A stretch of 64,000 nucleotides of DNA from Nocardia brasiliensis (GTDB lineage Bacteria > Actinomycetota > Actinomycetes > Mycobacteriales > Mycobacteriaceae): assembly GCF_011801125.1 (NCBI RefSeq), contig NZ_CP046171.1, positions 6,076,001-6,140,000 on the forward strand, in the 5' to 3' direction. Below are positions 43,833 through 51,241 of the stretch, piece by piece. A program made the position numbers and the translations under genes. Position 1 is the first letter of the stretch; the number at the start of each line of letters is the position of its first letter. The notes beneath the pieces were generated by a model. The model was given only the letters and a program-made list of their open reading frames with translations. It was not told where the DNA came from and ran no database searches.

Positions 43833-45150
43833 AGATCATCCCAGCGTCCGGCGGGGGATTGGCTGCCGTGCCCGCACCACGGTGGTGAGGCGAATCATCC
43901 CCGCGTACGCGGGGAGCACGCGACATTCTGTCCTTGCATGTTCTGCTCATGAGGATCATCCCCGCGTGCGCGGGGAGCACAGACCAGCTGTTCAAATGGG
44001 CTGGGGCACAAACGGATCATCCCCGCGTGCGCGGGGAGCACGACCCGGATCCAGCCTGCCCGGCTTGGCCGCCGGGATCATCCCCGCGTGCGCGGGGAGC
44101 ACCGCGTGGCGCGTGCTGGCCGATCGTTCCGTATCGGATCATCCCCGCGTGCGCGGGGAGCACTCCACCCGAGGCGATCGTTCGCCATCCTGGCGGCGGA
44201 TCATCCCCGCGTGCGCGGGGAGCACGGCCCGCGCCCGGCTGGCCCGATCGCCCGCGGCGGATCATCCCCGCGTGCGCGGGGAGCACGCTACCGGCACGTC
44301 GACGTCGACGATCACGAACGGATCATCCCCGCGTGCGCGGGGAGCACCCCGATGCGGCCGCGCTGGTGGCCGAGCTGGCCGGATCATCCCCGCGTGCGCG
44401 GGGAGCACGCGCCTCCCCCTCCCCCCTTGAGATTCAACTAGTACTTAAAGGATCATCCCCGCGTGCGCGGGGAGCACGCCGTCACGGCCCAGATGGAAGG
44501 GCTCAACACCGGATCATCCCCGCGTGCGCGGGGAGCACGAAGGGTTTTCACTCGATCTTTATCCACAGGGTGGATCATCCCCGCGTGCGCGGGGAGCACG
44601 TCGCAGGAGTGGGCGAACATGGCGTCCAAGACGGATCATCCCCGCGTGCGCGGGGAGCACCGCGCCTTGATCCGCGCCAGCGGCTCGCCCTGCGGATCAT
44701 CCCCGCGTGCGCGGGGAGCACGGGTTCAGCTCCTCCTGCACGTCCAGGATGGTCGGATCATCCCCGCGTGCGCGGGGAGCACTCGCTGAGCCGGGGGGGA
44801 GGCGGCGTAATGGATCGGGATCATCCCCGCGTGCGCGGGGAGCACTGAACTCTGGGGTGGTGTCGTCCACGATGTCACGGATCATCCCCGCGTGCGCGGG
44901 GAGCACGATTCAGGACCATCGAGCTCACCTCCTCACAAAGGATCATCCCCGCGTGCGCGGGGAGCACGTCAACCGCGGGTCCAGGCGCCCGGCCGGGTCG
45001 GGATCATCCCCGCGTGCGCGGGGAGCACGACAAGCGGTACCGGCCCCCGGTCTAAGACATCGGATCATCCCCGCGTGCGCGGGGAGCACATGATGCTCGG
45101 GCACAGGTGGGTGACCATCGCCGGATCATCCCCGCGTGCGCGGGGAGCAC
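43833..45150 (-). CRISPR. Type I-E CRISPR array, 20 spacers plus a decayed end
   Basis: Twenty-one 28-base repeats run from 43892 to 45150 at a period of 61-62. Read on the minus strand the repeat begins GTGCTCCCCGCGCACGCGGG, a classic actinobacterial I-E form with the hairpin CCCCGCG/CGCGGGG. Nineteen of the 20 spacers are 33-35 bases; the one at 44409-44449 is 41. The leader-distal repeat (43892-43919) has two changes, and a further, badly decayed repeat lies at 43833-43860. The newest end is at 45150, next to the leader and cas2. Transcription is leftwards. Confidence 0.97.
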
Positions 45151-45242
45151 ACTTGTTGACCTGGCGGTTCACAACCGCCGGGCCCATTTTTGATTCGGTT
45201 TGTATTTGGTCTGTGCTGGGTGCGGGGGCATCCCCGGAACCG
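45151..45242 (-). promoter_or_regulatory. CRISPR leader
   Basis: 92 bases between the cas2 stop and the first repeat. The ten bases next to the repeat (GTCAACAAGT on the minus strand) are the same as those next to the mini-array at 55660-55810, showing they share the leader anchor. An AT-richer stretch follows. It should hold the array promoter and the integration signal. Confidence 0.7.
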
Positions 45243-45644
45243 CTATTTGGGTTTGAACTTGCGTCGGGCTGTGCGGCGGCGCCAAACAGTCTCGGATTGG
45301 TGTTCGGCTTGGTTGGATGTGCCGCGGGTTTTGGCGGAGGAAGGTGCTTGGGCGGCAGGGATGTAGTCCGGGACTGTCATGCGACGCATCAATGTCAGGC
45401 CGTCGTAATCCACCGGTGTCCAGTCGTGGCCGTGGACCTTGAATGCGAGGCGTTGTTCGTTGCGGGCGGTGTACACCATGATCGCTCGTCCTTCGGCAAC
45501 GAATTCGATGATGCGCTGCCACATGAGTTCCCGGACACGCGGGGAGATGTTCCCGACGAACACGCCGGGACTGATTTCGAGGAGCCATCGGGTGAGGTGT
45601 CCGCGCAGTCCCGGGGGGACGGCAGTGAGAACGACGGTGGTCAA
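45243..45644 (-). CDS. cas2: CRISPR-associated protein Cas2e
   Basis: A 133-residue Cas2 of the I-E type. From the TTG at 45644 (overlapping the cas1 stop) it starts TTVVLTAVPPGLRGHLTRWL, continues EISPGVFVGNIS and EGRAIMVYTARNEQRL, all standard for Cas2e, with an Arg/Lys-rich tail. With Cas1 it forms the complex that inserts new spacers. This protein looks intact, unlike its partner. Confidence 0.9.
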   Translation of the reverse strand: MTTVVLTAVPPGLRGHLTRWLLEISPGVFVGNISPRVRELMWQRIIEFVAEGRAIMVYTARNEQRLAFKVHGHDWTPVDYDGLTLMRRMTVPDYIPAAQAPSSAKTRGTSNQAEHQSETVWRRRTARRKFKPK

Positions 45645-46447
45645 AAGTCGTCTCCGTATCCGACTCCGCCAGCCACCGAGGCGTCTCGGTCGTCCCATAG
45701 CGAGATTACGTCGAAGTCGAGTTCTTCGAAATCTGTTGTTTCGAGGCTGCTTTCATCACGGAGCAGCTTTTGTATGTCTCGTGCGCATCGTTCCAGGAGC
45801 TTGCCGTTGTAGATCGCGTCGCGTACTCGCCGGCGAGTCGCCGCGCTGAGTTCTTCGGGCTCTTCGGCAGCGATATCGAATGCGATGGGGATGGTCAGTT
45901 CGGCTTTGTAGAGGTCTGCGATGTCGTAGACGAAGGAGCGGTGGTGGCCGGTGTGGACGAACCCGAGGGCGGGTGAGCATCCGAGGGCGACGATGACCGA
46001 GTGCACGAGCCCGTAGAGGGCGGAGTTCGCTGCGGAGAGCGCTTGGTTGATGGGCTCACCCGCGTCCCAGTCGTCTTTGTCGTAGTTTCGCCGATTCCAT
46101 TCGACGCCGGTGCGTTCGGCGTGCTGGCGATAGACCGTTCGTACCCGGGCGCCTTCGCGTCCACGTAGCTGTTGCATCAGCAGCCCTGACACGTCTTCGT
46201 TGGGGAAGCGCATGGCATACATCGCTCGGGCGACCTGCAAGCGTGCCCGGGTGTTGGTCACCGCCCGAGCTTGCGCTTCGAGTAACCGTGATGAGCGTGC
46301 GAGCGAGACGCCGTGCGCGTAGTAGCGCACGCCGCGCTCACCGACCCACACCACGGCCGATCCGTTGTCGGACATCAACAGTGTTGTACGGCGGGGCATC
46401 ATGCAAGACAGCCTGTTTCGGGGGAACGTCAGGCGACGCGGTGTCAC
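45641..46447 (-). CDS. cas1: Cas1e with a deleted N-terminal domain
   Basis: Integrase of spacer acquisition, 268 residues. The catalytic core is complete: Glu in QQLRGREGARVR, His in LGFVHTGHH and both Asp in FVYDIADLYK. The N-terminus is abnormal. After NRLSC at about 15 it jumps to LLMSDNGSAVVWVGERG, which in E. coli Cas1 starts near residue 60, so about 40 residues of the N-terminal beta domain are missing. Only about 75 bases lie between the cas6 stop and this motif, so the sequence is deleted and not hidden in another frame. That domain forms the Cas1 dimer interface, so acquisition is probably lost. The GTG start overlaps the cas6 stop. Confidence 0.88.
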   Translation of the reverse strand: MTPRRLTFPRNRLSCMMPRRTTLLMSDNGSAVVWVGERGVRYYAHGVSLARSSRLLEAQARAVTNTRARLQVARAMYAMRFPNEDVSGLLMQQLRGREGARVRTVYRQHAERTGVEWNRRNYDKDDWDAGEPINQALSAANSALYGLVHSVIVALGCSPALGFVHTGHHRSFVYDIADLYKAELTIPIAFDIAAEEPEELSAATRRRVRDAIYNGKLLERCARDIQKLLRDESSLETTDFEELDFDVISLWDDRDASVAGGVGYGDDF

Positions 46448-47115
46448 GGTTGACGTACCGGTGCCAATGTAATCAGCCCGCAGCCGTAGCCTTTCGCTCT
46501 CCCGATACCGCTGATCAATGTGTGACGAAGCCTTTCTGCGTCCGAAATGACCAGCACGCCTTGAAATGTAGCGATTGATAGTGAGACTTTGGCCCGGTCG
46601 CGTTTGAATTGCAGACCTTGCCGACCCTGTATCGTGACATCCTCGATGCCGTGGGGTTCAGATTTGGCCAGTTCGAAGCCAAGTCCTTCGGCGCGGTTTC
46701 GGAGCCAGTCGAGCTGTTCGGGTTCTTTGAGTCCGCGGGGCTTGGTATCTTTGTCGGGTGCGGTTCGAACGTTGCGGACGGGGTTTGCGGTGAGACGGAA
46801 GTGCCAGACTTGCCCGTTGGCTAGGCGGTCAAGCAGCGGCGTGTAGCACCGTGTGACCCAGGTGTCGGTCGTGGGCCAGCCTGCTTGTTCGACGATGTGG
46901 GTGAAGTCCGGCTGCGCCGGGCTGACTACATACAATTCGGCCTTGTGCTCGCGTATATCGGTGCGCCACAGCACTCTTCCGCCCGTTGGTGTGGTCAGCG
47001 GCGCGGTCGGCGGGAACGACGACATTACCGCGGCGTGCATGACTTGCGGAGATGATAAGAGTTTCGAGGTACCGCGGCGGGCTTGGTTAAGCGCAATTCT
47101 GGACAGGTACATCAT
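46444..47115 (-). CDS. cas6: CRISPR RNA endonuclease Cas6e (CasE)
   Basis: A 223-residue Cas6e. It cuts the repeat hairpin to give crRNAs and stays bound to the 3' end in Cascade. The probable catalytic histidine is His27 in VMHAAVMSSFP, and the C-terminal glycine-rich loop GIGRAKGYGCGL is typical. The start overlaps the cas5 stop by 4 bases and the stop overlaps cas1. Intact. Confidence 0.92.
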   Translation of the reverse strand: MMYLSRIALNQARRGTSKLLSSPQVMHAAVMSSFPPTAPLTTPTGGRVLWRTDIREHKAELYVVSPAQPDFTHIVEQAGWPTTDTWVTRCYTPLLDRLANGQVWHFRLTANPVRNVRTAPDKDTKPRGLKEPEQLDWLRNRAEGLGFELAKSEPHGIEDVTIQGRQGLQFKRDRAKVSLSIATFQGVLVISDAERLRHTLISGIGRAKGYGCGLITLAPVRQP

Positions 47116-47822
47116 TCGCCTTCCAGTACAGCGAACGGATCGTGCAGATAGCTTTCGTTACCGTCCGGGTTACGAACTGTTGCTGTGTCGTGGATTATGT
47201 TGCGCCACTCGTACTTACGCTGTTCTGGGTCGAAACTGATCGGCAGATCGCGGATCCGTTCGCCGAGCGATTCGGGGTGTTCTCCGTCGATCGTGTCTCG
47301 AAAGATCTCGAGGTGCAGCGTTTTGGGTTGGCGGCGGCGGTACCAGGACGCGGCCAGCCACGACGTCGTGCGCAATGTGTCGACAAGCGTGGCCTCTTGG
47401 ATCTGGTCCAGTACGAGCGGGCCGGCGACTGGGCAAGATCGCCTGCCCAGATAGAGCGGAAACGCGGGTCGCAGAAGAGCTTGGCGCAGCCCATCGAGGA
47501 CATCTCGAGGCCCTTCGAGCACGGCGAGGAACGCTGCGTCGGCGAGGTAATACCGTTGCGAGAGCGGGTATTGAACTGTTTCATCCAAGCTGACGGCGGT
47601 TTGGAAGTCCCTGAGCATGGTGCCGCGTTGGTCCACCCGGACACCGAATCGCAATGCAGCCAAGTCTTCGAGCGGCTCGGTGCGCCGTCGGCCAAGAGCT
47701 GCCGCGATCAGCCCCAATACGCCGCTCTTTGTAGGGAATTGGAGCGTCTCGCGACGCGCGAATCGGCTCCGATGACCCCATGCTTGTAGAGGTGCGGCCA
47801 GACGCAGTTGCAGAACGCTCAT
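47112..47822 (-). CDS. cas5: Cascade subunit Cas5e (CasD)
   Basis: A 236-residue Cas5e from the ATG at 47822 that overlaps the cas7 stop (ATGA). The N-terminal RAMP strand LQLRLAAPLQAWG and the following ETLQFPTKSGVLGLIAAALG are standard for the family. It binds the 5' handle of the crRNA. Intact. Confidence 0.93.
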   Translation of the reverse strand: MSVLQLRLAAPLQAWGHRSRFARRETLQFPTKSGVLGLIAAALGRRRTEPLEDLAALRFGVRVDQRGTMLRDFQTAVSLDETVQYPLSQRYYLADAAFLAVLEGPRDVLDGLRQALLRPAFPLYLGRRSCPVAGPLVLDQIQEATLVDTLRTTSWLAASWYRRRQPKTLHLEIFRDTIDGEHPESLGERIRDLPISFDPEQRKYEWRNIIHDTATVRNPDGNESYLHDPFAVLEGE

Positions 47823-48934
47823 TTCATCGCGCCGAGATAGTCCTCGACCTTCGCGGCTACGGCGTCCACTGCGCTGCACAGGGACTGCGGTTCGCTCAGC
47901 TCTGACAGACTGGTGCTGGTCGAGTTCGAGACGACCACGTAGTTGGTGGCGGAACCATCGCCGTAGGAGTTCTCGATCGAGGTAAAGGTATCCACCAGTC
48001 TCCGGGTTGCTGCGGTCGAGCGTGCTGTGCCTGGTTGGTCTACGGGGTCTTCGAAGGCGTTCACCAGATTGATTGGCTGGTCTGTGCGCAAACTGATGAG
48101 GACGGCGTCAGGCAGTGTCCGGTTGGCGAAGGTGTTCTGTTTGCCGGTGGGCATGCTCTTGACGAAGGCATCGAGAAATGTTGCCACCGAGTGCTTTGTG
48201 ACGACGTCGTCGCCGATGTTCTCCCGCAGTAGGGCAACGTTTACGGTGGCATACCGGTACAGGGTAGATGAGTTGAACTCGACTACTCCGATCATGCCTG
48301 CTCCGGCGTTGTCCGCGGGGGCCATGTCGTCGACAGCGGTGAAGTAGTCGAACTCGTTGTCCACGGCGTGGACGCTGATCGCATGCGCGACCTGCGCGGC
48401 GGCGTCGATATTGAGATCGGAAGCGTCTGCGACCATACGCCCGAACAGCGCGACGTCGATGCTGTTGGCGCCGGTCGCGGCCTTCTTGGCGGCCGCCTTG
48501 GGGATTGGGGATCCTGTGGTCGCGGATTCGGCTGCCAGCGCCGCGAGTCGGTCGATCTGCGAGGAGCTGAGAAACAGGAGGTATTTCGACTGTTCGACGT
48601 CTTCCGGTGCGCCCTTGGCCCGCTTTTCGACGGTGATTCCTGCTGCCGACAATGCCTGTGCGGCAAGCTTTTCCGGTTCGGGAAGGGCGTCATCGAGTTT
48701 GGCGATGCGGTCGGCGACCAGCTCGACTATCCGTTTGGTTCGAACCCCCAGGGTCGCGGGATCGAGCAATCGGCGGAACTCTTGGCGGGTGGCCCGCTTC
48801 CACGCTTGGCTGGACACTCGCGCTCGACGGACACCTCCGTAGGTCGCGGTCTTGGGGCTACCGGTGTCGTCGCGGTTGATGTTGCTCGGGGGAACTGTCT
48901 GCAGAATATGTACGTCGACGAACAATCTATTCAC
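47819..48934 (-). CDS. cas7: Cascade backbone subunit Cas7e (CasC)
   Basis: A 371-residue Cas7/CasC. The N-terminal FVDVHILQTVPPSNINRDDTGSPKT and RVSSQAWKRATR are diagnostic. Six copies form the backbone along the crRNA spacer. Its start overlaps the cse2 stop by 8 bases. Intact. Confidence 0.95.
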   Translation of the reverse strand: MNRLFVDVHILQTVPPSNINRDDTGSPKTATYGGVRRARVSSQAWKRATRQEFRRLLDPATLGVRTKRIVELVADRIAKLDDALPEPEKLAAQALSAAGITVEKRAKGAPEDVEQSKYLLFLSSSQIDRLAALAAESATTGSPIPKAAAKKAATGANSIDVALFGRMVADASDLNIDAAAQVAHAISVHAVDNEFDYFTAVDDMAPADNAGAGMIGVVEFNSSTLYRYATVNVALLRENIGDDVVTKHSVATFLDAFVKSMPTGKQNTFANRTLPDAVLISLRTDQPINLVNAFEDPVDQPGTARSTAATRRLVDTFTSIENSYGDGSATNYVVVSNSTSTSLSELSEPQSLCSAVDAVAAKVEDYLGAMK

Positions 48935-49565
48935 TGCTGGCTCCTGTCGAGTCGGTCAGGTCGGACGCTGAGAGCGGTTCGGGCTTGCGCCGCTGATGGT
49001 GGTATCCCCGTCCCCATTCGAGGCGGACTTGGTCGGCTTGTTTGTGGTCTTGTAGGCGGCGGAGATCGCGAGCCAGGCGTCCGTAGTCGAGTGGTATTGC
49101 GGCGGATCGGAATTGCCTGATCAGCCCTCGTAGGTGGATCAGGCCGCTGGACAGGCTGGATGCCGCGATCAGGGCGTGGAACCGGGCCTGCACGGCGGCG
49201 TCGTTGGCGGTGGTGAGGCCGAGGCGGTAGACCGCGTGTCCGATATTGTTGCCCTCGCGATGTGTTCTGATCCGACTCGATTGCTGATGTAGCGCGTGCA
49301 GAGTGATCGCATAGTGGGCTGCGCATTCCCATTGCGTCGGGTCGGCATCCAGCGGTGCGATCAGGGTCTGAGGGAGATCTTTGAGCGTGTACTCCCAGAC
49401 CTCCTGGCGGCTACCCGGCGCCGCGGTGACAGCGCGACGTAGTTTCGCAAGTGCTGCGGCTGCTCGGGTATCGTCATTCAAGTGTCTCGACTGCATCATC
49501 GAGACCGTTCGCCGAACAAATGCCGCCAAATCGTCGTCCAGTTCCACCATGGTGGGTCTGGTCAT
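48927..49565 (-). CDS. cse2: Cascade small subunit Cse2 (CasB)
   Basis: A 212-residue helical Cse2/CasB. Recognisable parts are the N-terminal helix region with AALAKLRRAV, a central YAITLHALHQQ and the basic C-terminal end (LEWGRGYH). Two copies stabilise the R-loop. It overlaps the cse1 stop by 4 bases. The C-terminal tail is longer and more charged than in E. coli. Confidence 0.88.
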   Translation of the reverse strand: MTRPTMVELDDDLAAFVRRTVSMMQSRHLNDDTRAAAALAKLRRAVTAAPGSRQEVWEYTLKDLPQTLIAPLDADPTQWECAAHYAITLHALHQQSSRIRTHREGNNIGHAVYRLGLTTANDAAVQARFHALIAASSLSSGLIHLRGLIRQFRSAAIPLDYGRLARDLRRLQDHKQADQVRLEWGRGYHHQRRKPEPLSASDLTDSTGASSE

Positions 49566-51241
49566 TGCTTCTCCTCTTTGCCGAGCACTGGTCGATGAAA
49601 TGCCGCCGGAAGCGCGGACCGAAGCAGATAGAAGAACCGCCCTTCCGCACGGGCCGCATCCATGTAGCGATCCCCGATTCGCCGCCCGACCCGTGCTGGC
49701 GTTCCGGCGGTATCGATGAGTTCTCTAGCGATTCGCACAACTTCCCGCCGCACGGCCTCCTGCCAGTTCCGGTCATAGAGTTCGACATCTGCAGCCGAGG
49801 CAAGCCCGGCAAGCCATCTCCGGTAGGAAGATTCGAGGATGAAATAGCCGCGCTCGCGTGCATGGCTGCGCGCGAGGGTCGGCTCTCCGCCCGCCGCGAG
49901 CGCTAGATCCCCGGCCAGCGAGGCGAGGATACCGACGGAGTTCTCCGCTGTCTTGATCGCGTCGAGCGCGCACATCCGTAGATGCGGGTCGCTCGACAAC
50001 AACGCGACGCGGAATGTCAGCGAGTCGTCGACAACCTCACCGACTACGGCCTGGTTGTTCACGTACTCCATCCCGGTCGCGTGCAACCGAATTAACTGGG
50101 TCACATCGAGTTTGCCGTCCTCGACCAGTCTCGACGCCCACTGCACGAGGCCTGGCTGCACCGGAGCTCCGCGGTCATTCTTTGATTGCCCCTGGGACAG
50201 TAGGGACGCGAGGCTGCGCCACAGCCCTCTCTCCACGTGGTGAGTCAAGGGGTAGTGGCGATCCCTACCGGACTTCTTGGTCTGCACCTGGCTGAACCGC
50301 CAGGCTGTCATAGGCTCGAATCGCTGTTTATTGAACGGTTCCAGCGGATCACCGTTGCACAAGACAACGCCGGTGACTGCCTTCTCCTCGGCGACGAGAC
50401 GGATCCGTCTGCTCTGCCAGGTGAACAGATCCGCAGGGCCTGATGGCTCGGGGTCAAGCCGGACCGTCGGCCCTGCAGGTGGACGTTCCCACGCTGGTTT
50501 GTCTTCTTTCGGGTATGGGTTGTCATCGAGACCGGCGAGTGCGGTATTGAGAATGAGAGTCTCGGCGAGATTCGCGCCCTCCCAATAGATCCCGCCGAGT
50601 TGGCCGGTCCACGCGACCCCGATCGGATATCCTCGTCCGCCTTTCGCTCTCGGGTCGCCATCAGCGCCCGATTTGATCCCGGATGGATCAAATGCTTGGG
50701 CGTGCACGAGCCATCTCGCTGCCTCGGCAAAGGTGATGGCCTCCATGTGTCGGCCGCCACGTGAGGTGAAGTACTTGTGCCCGTTGGGGACATCGGCGAT
50801 CAGGACATCAAGTGTGCTGGCGCCCTTGTTGATACGGAGGTCAGCTACCTGGAAGAACGGCGCGACGGGATCGAACAGGTTGAATCGAGTCTTGTGATCG
50901 TCGAGGTATTGGTCGATCTCGGCCAAGGGCAGGGCATCATCGGTCCACAAGGACTTCCACACATCGGTCGGCCGTCCCGATCTGTCCCTGATGCTTCGAC
51001 GCAGGATGGCCAGCAGCAACCGCAGGATCGCGAATGTCTGTGTTGGGATCTCGCCGCTGAGCGTCAAAACTTGAGGGGCGTCGCGGAATACGGCACGAAG
51101 CGATAATTCGCGGGCCCTCGGCTCCAATTGACTACCGGAGCTGGCAGTGCTGCCAGTGTCGTGGTAGATCACTGGAATCCAAGGGTCATTGAGCAGGTCG
51201 AAGCGAGGAGGATTTGATTCCGGTGCCGACTCGACAGTCAC
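49562..51241 (-). CDS. cse1: Cascade large subunit Cse1 (CasA)
   Basis: A 559-residue Cse1/CasA, which reads the PAM and recruits Cas3. The N-terminal FDLLNDPWIPVI and the ALREVF-like SLRAVFRDAPQV, then QTFAILRLLLAIL, are the standard opening of the family; GGRGYPIGVAWTG lies centrally. Start and stop overlap cas3 and cse2 by 4 bases each, so all Cascade genes are translationally coupled. Confidence 0.93.
   Translation of the reverse strand: MTVESAPESNPPRFDLLNDPWIPVIYHDTGSTASSGSQLEPRARELSLRAVFRDAPQVLTLSGEIPTQTFAILRLLLAILRRSIRDRSGRPTDVWKSLWTDDALPLAEIDQYLDDHKTRFNLFDPVAPFFQVADLRINKGASTLDVLIADVPNGHKYFTSRGGRHMEAITFAEAARWLVHAQAFDPSGIKSGADGDPRAKGGRGYPIGVAWTGQLGGIYWEGANLAETLILNTALAGLDDNPYPKEDKPAWERPPAGPTVRLDPEPSGPADLFTWQSRRIRLVAEEKAVTGVVLCNGDPLEPFNKQRFEPMTAWRFSQVQTKKSGRDRHYPLTHHVERGLWRSLASLLSQGQSKNDRGAPVQPGLVQWASRLVEDGKLDVTQLIRLHATGMEYVNNQAVVGEVVDDSLTFRVALLSSDPHLRMCALDAIKTAENSVGILASLAGDLALAAGGEPTLARSHARERGYFILESSYRRWLAGLASAADVELYDRNWQEAVRREVVRIARELIDTAGTPARVGRRIGDRYMDAARAEGRFFYLLRSALPAAFHRPVLGKEEKQ

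Noticed and set aside
43892..45150. ORFs of 100-300 codons running through the CRISPR array
   Set aside because: They are periodic translations of repeats (RIIPACAGST and similar), not proteins.
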